From: Coriobacteriaceae bacterium | GTDB taxonomy: Bacteria; Actinomycetota; Coriobacteriia; Anaerosomatales; D1FN1-002 | Direction of reading: 5' to 3' | NCBI GenBank assembly: GCA_013824215.1 | Contig: PNNM01000023.1 | Location: 1 to 14,174, forward strand | DNA: 14,174 nt | In this document: in pieces, positions 8,113-13,002 of the stretch | How positions within the stretch are numbered: position 1 is the first letter of the stretch | Layout of the letters: the number at the start of each line of letters is the position of its first letter | The notes under the pieces: model-generated | The model's database searches: none | The model's input: the letters and a program-made list of their open reading frames with translations, nothing else | Told to the model about the DNA's origin: nothing | Translations under genes and position numbers: made by a program

Positions 8113-9399
8113 CTACAGCTCCTGGACGCGGATGACGGCGGCGACCTCGCGCACGACCTCGAGCGCGTCGAACTCGGCCAGGGCGGCGCGCACCTCCGCC
8201 TCACACGCGCGGTGCGTGACGTAGACGAGCTCGGCGGCGTCGGAGGAGGCGGCCTTCTGGATCACGGACGCGAGCGACACGCCATGGTCGCCGAACACCT
8301 TGGCGGTGGTGGCCAGCACGCCGGGACGGTCCGCGACCAGCATGCGGATGTAGTACGACGTCTCCAGCTCGCCGATCTCGCGTACGCGCAGGTGCTCGGT
8401 GCAGGTGCACCCCGTGGCGCCGAGCGAGCCGGAGCCGATGTGGCGCGCGACCTCGATGACGTCGCCCGCGACAGCCGAGGCCGCCGGGAGCGAACCGGCG
8501 CCCTCGCCGAAGAACATCGTCTCGCCCACCGCGTCGCCCACGACGTAGATGGCGTTGTAGACGCCGTTGACCGAGGCGAGCGGGTGCGAGGTCGGGATCA
8601 TCGTCGGGTGGACACGGACATCGATCCCGCCGGAGACGCGGCGCGCGATGGCGAGCAGCTTGATGGAGTAGCCCATCTCGGCCGCGTACTCGATGTCGGC
8701 CGGCGTGATGTCACGGATGCCCTCGGCGGGTACCTGCGGGAAGATCACGCGCGAGTTGAACGCGATGGAGGCCAGGATGGCGATCTTGGCAGCGGCGTCC
8801 AGGCCGTCCACATCCGCGGTCGGGTCGGCCTCGGCGAAGCCCTTCGCCTGCGCCTCCGCGAGCGCGGTCGCGTAGTCGAGGCCGTCGTCGGCCATGCGGG
8901 TCAGCATATAGTTGGTGGTCCCGTTGACGATCCCGTACACCGAGGCGATCTCGTTGCCGGTGAGCGAGTGCTTCAGCGGGCCGATGATGGGGATGCCGCC
9001 GCCCACGCTCGCCTCGAACATGATGTCGACTCCCGAGGCGGCCGCGGCCTCCATGACCTCCTCGCCGTTGCTCGCGAGCAGTGCCTTGTTGGCGGTGACC
9101 ACGCTCTTTCCGGCGGCCAGGGCGGCCAGCACGACCTCGCGGGCGATGCCGGTCCCGCCGATGAGCTCGATCACCACGTCGATGTCGTCTGCCTCGGCGA
9201 TGGCGCGCCAATCGGCGGTGCAGGCTTCGGCGGGCAGGCCGAGCGCGGCGAAGCGTGCCTCGTCACGGTCGCAGACCCGCGTGAGTTCGACGTCGACGCC
9301 GGCGCGCGTGCGGAACTGCTCGCGATGGCGGGAGAAGATCTCCACCACGCCGCTGCCGACGGTGCCGAGTCCGATGAGGCCCACTCTCACGGTGCCCAT
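8113..9399 (-). CDS. hom: Homoserine dehydrogenase with C-terminal ACT domain
   Basis: Hom reduces aspartate-4-semialdehyde to homoserine with NAD(P)H, the branch point to threonine and methionine. The 428 residues comprise a Rossmann domain (GLIGLGTVGSG, 7-17; VVTANKALLA, 100-109) and a catalytic domain (SVGGGIPII, 131-139; NGTTNYML, 159-166; EADPTADVDGLDAAAK, 190-205, with catalytic D201 and K205). An ACT domain (about 346-428, ADRPGVLATTAKVFGDHGVSL) is expected to give feedback inhibition by threonine. The frame stays open upstream to 9624, but the chosen ATG (9397-9399) begins exactly at the Rossmann fold and has GGAAGG 6 bases upstream. The upstream 75 codons would read through the repeat and hairpins, so they are leader, not protein. 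A 652-base non-coding region precedes it. Confidence 0.97.
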   Translation of the reverse strand: MGTVRVGLIGLGTVGSGVVEIFSRHREQFRTRAGVDVELTRVCDRDEARFAALGLPAEACTADWRAIAEADDIDVVIELIGGTGIAREVVLAALAAGKSVVTANKALLASNGEEVMEAAAASGVDIMFEASVGGGIPIIGPLKHSLTGNEIASVYGIVNGTTNYMLTRMADDGLDYATALAEAQAKGFAEADPTADVDGLDAAAKIAILASIAFNSRVIFPQVPAEGIRDITPADIEYAAEMGYSIKLLAIARRVSGGIDVRVHPTMIPTSHPLASVNGVYNAIYVVGDAVGETMFFGEGAGSLPAASAVAGDVIEVARHIGSGSLGATGCTCTEHLRVREIGELETSYYIRMLVADRPGVLATTAKVFGDHGVSLASVIQKAASSDAAELVYVTHRACEAEVRAALAEFDALEVVREVAAVIRVQEL

Positions 9400-9420
9400 G
9401 ACGCGCCTTCCGATCTCCGG

Positions 9421-9440
9421 GGCCGCGGACGCCCGCGGCC
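9421..9440 (-). other. Perfect GC hairpin just before the hom ribosome-binding site
   Basis: An 8-bp perfect inverted repeat (GGCCGCGG/CCGCGGCC) with a 4-base loop lies 9 bases upstream of the hom Shine-Dalgarno (9406-9411). No T-run follows. It could shield or space the ribosome-binding site, or take part in switching with the hairpins upstream. Confidence 0.4.
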
Positions 9441-9448
9441 GGGACGTC

Positions 9449-9454
9449 ATTGTA
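9449..9454 (-). promoter_or_regulatory. -10-like element close to hom
   Basis: TACAAT on the minus strand would start RNA about 43 bases before the hom ATG. No good -35 hexamer lies 16-18 bases upstream, where the DNA forms a GC-rich hairpin (9455-9474) instead. lysA has the same TACAAT about 40 bases before its start. It is a weak candidate. Confidence 0.25.
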
Positions 9455-9474
9455 CCCGAGGCCTGAGGCCCGGG
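9455..9474 (-). other. GC hairpin in the hom leader
   Basis: CCCG-A-GGCC, a TGA loop and GGCC-CGGG form an 8-bp stem with one bulged base. It sits between the 9481-9513 hairpin and the 9421-9440 hairpin, so three GC stems stand in series directly upstream of hom. Confidence 0.35.
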
Positions 9475-9480
9475 CAGCGT

Positions 9481-9513
9481 GAAGGCCCCGTTGCCGCGCG
9501 CGCCGGGGCCTTC
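9481..9513 (-). terminator. Candidate attenuator-terminator hairpin upstream of hom
   Basis: A perfect 10-bp stem (GAAGGCCCCG/CGGGGCCTTC) with a 13-base loop lies 22 bases beyond the basal stem of the proximal structured-RNA candidate. No U-run follows (ACGCTGCC), as is often seen for terminators in high-GC actinobacteria, so termination is not assured. Its 5' arm is complementary, with one bulged G, to the 3' arm of the RNA's basal stem (9537-9545). Terminator and antiterminator states are therefore mutually exclusive. Confidence 0.5.
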
Positions 9514-9529
9514 GTCATGTCCATGGACG

Positions 9530-9626
9530 CAAAGCGCGAAGCCCCTGATCCTCCGAGCGAACCTTGCGTTGCCGCAGTGCCCATCCGGTATCTCAAGAGC
9601 CTCGCAAGACGTACTGTACAACAACC
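9530..9626. repeat. 97-bp direct repeat, copy 1 (hom-proximal)
   Basis: Every one of these 97 bases is identical to 9810-9906, exactly 280 bases away. Similarity fades gradually on the right side to about 9672, where CGAACGG is still shared, and stops almost at once on the left (ACGC against ACAC). Neither copy has terminal inverted repeats or a transposase. The identical block coincides with a promoter -10 element plus a foldable RNA on the minus strand. Confidence 0.95.
9535..9606 (-). ncRNA. Candidate structured RNA, copy 1 (riboswitch-like, unknown class)
   Basis: The minus-strand RNA (72 nt) folds into one long hairpin. The basal stem has 14 continuous pairs (UGCGAGGCUCUUGA with UCAGGGGCUUCGCG). 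Next comes a 4x4 internal loop (GAUA/AGGA, with possible tandem G-A pairs), then CCGG-A-UGGGC paired with GUUCG-C-UCGG, an AC/AG mismatch, and a UGCG-GCAA-CGCA stem with a GNRA tetraloop. Eight pairs are G-U and would be A-C mismatches on the other strand, so the minus-strand transcript is the meaningful one. The stem starts at 9606, where RNA from the -10 at 9613-9618 should begin. I tried SAM, SAH, c-di-GMP, glycine, cobalamin, T-box and SRP signatures from memory and none fits. Confidence 0.6.
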
Positions 9627-9640
9627 CGGGAAGCGTTCAA
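9613..9640 (-). promoter_or_regulatory. Promoter of structured RNA copy 1
   Basis: TTGAAC (9635-9640), a 16-base spacer and TACAGT (9613-9618) lie on the minus strand. The second repeat has the same arrangement although its spacer and -35 bases have diverged. The predicted start falls at the first base of the RNA's basal stem. Confidence 0.55.
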
Positions 9641-9809
9641 GGGGTTTTCTGGACAACATGACGAACGGCTCAGTTCCAAGCGTGACCGCGCGGGAATTCC
9701 CGGATGTGCGGCGCTCATGCGAGGTCAAGTGGCTTCGTGTGGCTGGAATCCGCTCGGCTTGCGACCGTTCGTCGCGGTAGGGTCAGCGCGCTCGCCAAGA
9801 ACGCGCACA

Positions 9810-9906
9810 CAAAGCGCGAAGCCCCTGATCCTCCGAGCGAACCTTGCGTTGCCGCAGTGCCCATCCGGTATCTCAAGAGCCTCGCAAGACGTACTGTACA
9901 ACAACC
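9810..9906. repeat. 97-bp direct repeat, copy 2 (lysA-proximal)
   Basis: This copy is identical to 9530-9626. Beyond 9906 it keeps patchy similarity to about 9952, including the -35 region and CCGAACGG. The sequence on the hom side (below 9807) is unrelated to that flanking copy 1, so the duplicated unit is promoter plus RNA without the 9481-9513 hairpin. Confidence 0.95.
9815..9886 (-). ncRNA. Candidate structured RNA, copy 2
   Basis: Its sequence and fold are identical to copy 1 (72 nt, long hairpin, GCAA tetraloop). Downstream the context differs: the RNA tail CGCGC can pair with a following GCGCG, which can also pair with a later CGCGC (around 9789-9806). A weaker version of the same alternative pairing is therefore possible, but no strong terminator is visible. 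It may be a stand-alone small RNA or the first of two tandem leaders on one long transcript. Confidence 0.5.
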
Positions 9907-9920
9907 AGGGGGCGATGCAA
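9893..9920 (-). promoter_or_regulatory. Promoter of structured RNA copy 2
   Basis: TTGCAT (9915-9920), a 16-base spacer and TACAGT (9893-9898) lie on the minus strand. The TTG of the -35 and the spacer length are kept relative to copy 1 while neighbouring bases differ. This is what selection for promoter function would leave. Confidence 0.5.
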
Positions 9921-10051
9921 GCGGTTTCTTTGAGAACCTGCCGAACGGTTCCGCTGTGAACTCGAGCGGCCATCGGGAACATCGAACGGTCGCTGGCGGG
10001 GGTCGAACGCGCGCACGGCTCGCGAGCGTCGTGCTGCAGGCGACGAACGCG

Positions 10052-11413
10052 CTACTCGGTGTCGCAGCGCATGAGGTCGTCGTAGGTCTCGCGACGCACC
10101 ACCACACGGGCCTCACCGTCGCGCACGAACACCACAGCGGGCCTGACCTGCTTGTTGTAGTTGCTCGCCATGGAGTGGCAGTACGCCCCCGTGGCACACA
10201 CCGCGATGATGTCCCCCGTCTCAGGCGGCTGGACCGGCGTGTCGCGCGCGATCAGGTCGCCGGTCTCGCAGTGCTTGCCGGCGATCGTGACCACCTCGGT
10301 CCTCGGCTGATCGGCCTTGTTGGCCACGAGACACTCGTAGCGCGCGCCGTAGAGCGCGGGGCGGATGTTGTCGGTCATGCCGCCGTCGACCGCCACGTAC
10401 GTGCGGATGCCTGGGATGTCCTTCACCACGCCGACCGTGTAGAGCGTGATGCCGGCGTTCGCCACGACAGCGCGCCCCGGCTCGATGAGGATGCGCGGCA
10501 CGGTCAGGCCGTGGCGCTCGCACTCCTCCTTGATGCCGTCGACGACGACCTTGCCGAACTGCTCGATGGTGGACGGCTCGTCGGCGAGTCCGTACTTGAT
10601 GCCGATGCCGCCGCCGACGTCGAGGTCCCGCACCGGACAGGACGTCTCGCGCTGGACCTCGGCCATGAACTCCACCATGACCTCGATGGCCTTGCTGTAG
10701 CTCTGAAGCGCGAAGATCTGCGAGCCGATGTGCATGTGCAGCCCGGCGAAGTCGATGCCCGGCAGCTCGCAGGCGCGCTTGACGCCCGCGAGCGCGAGGC
10801 CGTGGTTCAGACCGAAGCCGAACTTGCTGTCCTCCTGGCCGGTCTGGATGTAGCCGTGCGTGTCCGGCCTGATGCCTGGCGTGACCCGCAGGAGCACCGG
10901 CTGCTCGACGCCGAGTTCGACGGCCACGGCCGAGATGCGCTCGAGCTCGAGCAGGGAGTCCGCCACGATCCGGTCCACGCGCGCCAGAACAGCCTCGCGG
11001 ATCTCGGCGGGCGTCTTGTTGTTGCCGTGCACCTGGACGCGCGAGGCGGGGACACCGGCGGCCAGCGCGATGGCGAGCTCTCCGCCACTGGCGCACAGCA
11101 CCATGCAACCCTCCTCGTGCACGACCCGGCAGATCGCCTTGCACATGAACGCCTTGGCCGCGTACACGGTCTCGACGTCCTTCCAGTGGAACGTGGTCCA
11201 CTTCCGGAACTCACGCAGCTGATGGCGGATCTGCTCCTCGTCCATGACGTAGAGCGCCGTGCCGGCCTCGCGCGCAAGCTCCACCATGTCGACCCCGCCC
11301 ACCCACAGGTGGCCGTCACGGGTCTCGGCGGTCATCGGGAGGACCGAGGACAGGTCGGCGTGAGGGTCGACCGGTTCGGACGGGACCGGCTCGCTCAGGT
11401 TGTCGGTGGCCAT
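10052..11413 (-). CDS. lysA: Diaminopimelate decarboxylase
   Basis: LysA is a PLP enzyme (fold type III) that decarboxylates meso-diaminopimelate to L-lysine, the last step of lysine synthesis. The 453 residues include a short acidic N-terminal extension (about 1-33) before the barrel. PLP lysine K87 is in TVYAAKAFMCKAI. HMHIGSQI lies mid-protein, then DVGGGIGIKY and IEPGRAVVANAG. HCETGD carries the active-site cysteine (the usual motif is CESGD), and GAYCHSMASNYN is near the C-terminus. The start is ATG at 11411-11413 with AAGGAG 9 bases upstream (11423-11428). The frame stays open to 11647, but that part overlaps the upstream gene and has no domain. The gene stands alone, 652 bases before hom and 196 after the ATPase gene. 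Confidence 0.97.
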   Translation of the reverse strand: MATDNLSEPVPSEPVDPHADLSSVLPMTAETRDGHLWVGGVDMVELAREAGTALYVMDEEQIRHQLREFRKWTTFHWKDVETVYAAKAFMCKAICRVVHEEGCMVLCASGGELAIALAAGVPASRVQVHGNNKTPAEIREAVLARVDRIVADSLLELERISAVAVELGVEQPVLLRVTPGIRPDTHGYIQTGQEDSKFGFGLNHGLALAGVKRACELPGIDFAGLHMHIGSQIFALQSYSKAIEVMVEFMAEVQRETSCPVRDLDVGGGIGIKYGLADEPSTIEQFGKVVVDGIKEECERHGLTVPRILIEPGRAVVANAGITLYTVGVVKDIPGIRTYVAVDGGMTDNIRPALYGARYECLVANKADQPRTEVVTIAGKHCETGDLIARDTPVQPPETGDIIAVCATGAYCHSMASNYNKQVRPAVVFVRDGEARVVVRRETYDDLMRCDTE

Positions 11414-11452
11414 GCGATGCGGCTCCTTCAGGGACGTGCGGTGGGGTGACCC

Positions 11453-11458
11453 ATTGTA
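11453..11458 (-). promoter_or_regulatory. lysA -10-like element
   Basis: TACAAT on the minus strand would start RNA about 33 bases before the lysA ATG. The -35 region 16-18 bases upstream (around GTTCGC) is poor. The same TACAAT occurs near hom at a similar distance from its start codon. Confidence 0.35.
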
Positions 11459-11560
11459 GCCGAGGGGACTGTGAGCGAACGCCGCGCGACCTCGAGCACC
11501 GCGTCTCTGAACCGCAGCACACACATCGACCTCATTCCTGGCTGGTTCGTGCCACAAACA

Positions 11561-11583
11561 CGGTAGCTCACCCGTCGCTACCG
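11561..11583 (-). terminator. Intrinsic terminator of the ATPase gene
   Basis: On the minus strand CGGTAGC pairs with GCTACCG (7 bp, 9-base loop) and is followed by TGTTTGTGG. It begins 26 bases after the ATPase stop codon, where a terminator would be expected, and separates that gene from lysA. The T-run is interrupted. Confidence 0.5.
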
Positions 11584-11609
11584 GCGATGTGGCCTGCGGA
11601 AGACGCCAT

Positions 11610-12806
11610 CTACGCGTTTCCCCCGTCCATGGCTGCCGGGTACGCACGCAGCATGTATCGGTCGAACTGCGGCACTGTGAACGCCGCGAACCCGTAGCCG
11701 GGCGTGTACAGCAGACCTTTGTCGATCAGACGAGAGCGAGTCTGGCCGAGCTGCGCACTCGTCCGGCCGATCCGGTGCGCCACCTCACTCGCGGTGTGCG
11801 GGTCCGGTCCGAGTTCGGCCATCGCGTGCAGGTACCGCAACTCCATCTCGGTCGTCCGTTCTGCCCGAACGCGGAAGAAGCTCTCGTCGAGCTTCGCCTC
11901 CACCAACGGCAGGACGGCGCGCACGTCCTTCGCACTCACGGGGGATGCCGATGCCTCGTCCCAGACGACCTTCCCGTACTCCTGCAGGAAGTAGGGGTAG
12001 CCCTGCGTGTAGTCGACGATGAATCCGATCGCTTTCGGCTCGTATTCGACGCCGCGTTCTCGAGCGGGCAGGATCAGCGCGTCCATTGCGTGCGTTGTTG
12101 GGTCGAGCGCGCCGATAGCCGGGAACCGGAAGAGCCGTTCGCTGTACGACTTGGCTTCCCCGGCAAGCCGAGGCATCTGCGGGAGACCCGCACCCACCAA
12201 GGTCACGGCCAGCGAACGCCGAGAGCACCGATGGAGCGCCGTGATGAGCGCCTCGAGTTCCGCCGACCTCAGGTACTGGATCTCGTCCATCAGGAAGACG
12301 ACCCCGACGCCGTGCTCGCGGGCCGCCTCGCCCAGGGAGACGAAGAGGTCCGCCAGATCATCGCCGAGGGAACCGCTGTCACCGGCGCCCGCGAACGCCT
12401 CGACGTCGAGCCCGGCCGTCATACTGCCGTCGGGGTTGAAGGTGAGCGTGAACGACTTGAGGATCGATGCGGCCCGCTTGGCCCGTTCGCTCCACTTGGC
12501 CTTCGGAGCGATCTGGAGGAGCGCCCGCCGTGCCTGCGCGGCCATCTTCGGCCCGAACGGCGCGTTCTTCTCGACTTCCCATTCGACGGTGGCCCATCCG
12601 CGGACCTCGGCCTTCTCGCGAAAGACGTCGAGCAACACCGTCTTGCCGACGCCGCGCAGGCCGGTGATGATCATCGACTGCTCGGAGTAGCCGTTCTCCA
12701 GACGCTCCAGCAGCACGTCGAATGACTCGACCTGCTCGTCGCGGCCGACCAAGGCTGGCGGTTTCGTACCCGCTCCGGGCGCATACGGGTTCTTGCGCGG
12801 ATCCAA
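11610..12806 (-). CDS. AAA/STAND-type ATP-binding protein with C-terminal winged helix
   Basis: This 398-residue protein has an Orc1/Cdc6- or STAND-like ATPase core. The N-terminus NPYAPGAGTKPPALVGRDEQ (6-25) is typical of a bacterial family of stand-alone ATPases. Walker A GLRGVGKT is at 49-56 and Walker B VVFLMDEI at 169-176. A sensor-like TLVGAGLPQ is at 202-210, and YSERLFRFPAIGALD (221-235) precedes the lid. Residues 320-390 look like a winged helix (ASEVAHRIGRTSAQLGQTRSRLIDKGLLY). It probably binds DNA or acts as a nucleotide-dependent regulator; no specific function is known to me. The start is TTG (12804-12806): an in-frame TGA directly precedes it, a G-run lies 5 bases upstream, and the family N-terminus begins there. 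It is divergent from the pRiA4b gene. Confidence 0.82.
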   Translation of the reverse strand: MDPRKNPYAPGAGTKPPALVGRDEQVESFDVLLERLENGYSEQSMIITGLRGVGKTVLLDVFREKAEVRGWATVEWEVEKNAPFGPKMAAQARRALLQIAPKAKWSERAKRAASILKSFTLTFNPDGSMTAGLDVEAFAGAGDSGSLGDDLADLFVSLGEAAREHGVGVVFLMDEIQYLRSAELEALITALHRCSRRSLAVTLVGAGLPQMPRLAGEAKSYSERLFRFPAIGALDPTTHAMDALILPARERGVEYEPKAIGFIVDYTQGYPYFLQEYGKVVWDEASASPVSAKDVRAVLPLVEAKLDESFFRVRAERTTEMELRYLHAMAELGPDPHTASEVAHRIGRTSAQLGQTRSRLIDKGLLYTPGYGFAAFTVPQFDRYMLRAYPAAMDGGNA

Positions 12807-12825
12807 TCAGGCCCCCCTTTGACAA

Positions 12826-12866
12826 GTTGAACACAGTTTATCGTTGTCTGATAAACCTTGTCCAAC
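12826..12866. promoter_or_regulatory. Palindromic overlapping divergent promoters
   Basis: An AT-rich imperfect palindrome centred on 12846 has 17-base arms, 14 of which match. It contains a plus-strand pair TTGAAC (12827-12832), 17 bases, GATAAA (12850-12855), and a minus-strand pair TTGGAC (12860-12865), 17 bases, GATAAA (12837-12842). The minus start would lie about 24 bases before the ATPase TTG. The plus start would lie about 140 bases before the pRiA4b ATG. The same palindrome could also be an operator. Confidence 0.5.
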
Positions 12867-12954
12867 TCGATAATCCGCCAAACTCGCCAGCTCACGCCCT
12901 GCATCCCTGCTGCGGAACATGGCCACGGCTCGCGTGTGCTGTCCCGGCTCGTTG

Positions 12955-12960
12955 TAGACT
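12955..12960 (+). promoter_or_regulatory. Alternative -10 for the pRiA4b-like gene
   Basis: TAGACT, preceded by GTTG, would start RNA about 36 bases before the ATG at 13003, like the short leaders elsewhere here. No clear -35 is present. It is an alternative to the distant palindromic promoter. Confidence 0.2.
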
Positions 12961-13002
12961 GCGAGCGAACCGCTCCCCGCGACCCGACCGAGAGAGGATC
13001 CC

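Larger units (their letters stand above)
9400..10051. other. 652-base lysA-hom intergenic region
   Basis: This is the only long non-coding stretch. It holds the two 97-bp repeats with their promoters and RNAs, three GC hairpins near hom, and about 137 bases of unrelated sequence between the repeats that include a perfect CGGGAATTCCCG palindrome (about 9690-9701). Next to the lysA stop there is a GCTCGCGAGC palindrome (10018-10027), possibly part of a lysA terminator. Open frames on both strands here run through the repeats and match no protein pattern I recognise. I see no tRNA. Confidence 0.8.

Noticed and set aside
9447..9524. 25-codon possible leader peptide upstream of hom
   Set aside because: No clear ribosome-binding site. 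It is not enriched in threonine, isoleucine or methionine codons as an attenuator peptide for this operon should be. It simply crosses the terminator-like hairpin.
9400..9624. 75-codon N-terminal extension of homoserine dehydrogenase
   Set aside because: It would translate the repeat and hairpins. The ATG at 9399 has a good ribosome-binding site and starts at the Rossmann fold.
9530..9906. CRISPR array or insertion-sequence ends
   Set aside because: Only two units of 97 bp, a unique spacer of about 183 bp, no inverted ends, no transposase, no cas genes.
9564..9982. Overlapping small open frames within the lysA-hom gap on both strands
   Set aside because: They share repeated peptide text only because they cross the duplicated DNA. 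No start signals or recognisable protein features.
9955..10051. tRNA or attachment-site remnant suggested by GGGGGTCGAACGC
   Set aside because: The T-arm-like stretch lacks its pairing partner, acceptor stem and anticodon arm on either strand.
11414..11647. 78-codon N-terminal extension of lysA
   Set aside because: It overlaps the end of the ATPase gene and its terminator. The ATG at 11413 has AAGGAG at good spacing and the length fits the family.
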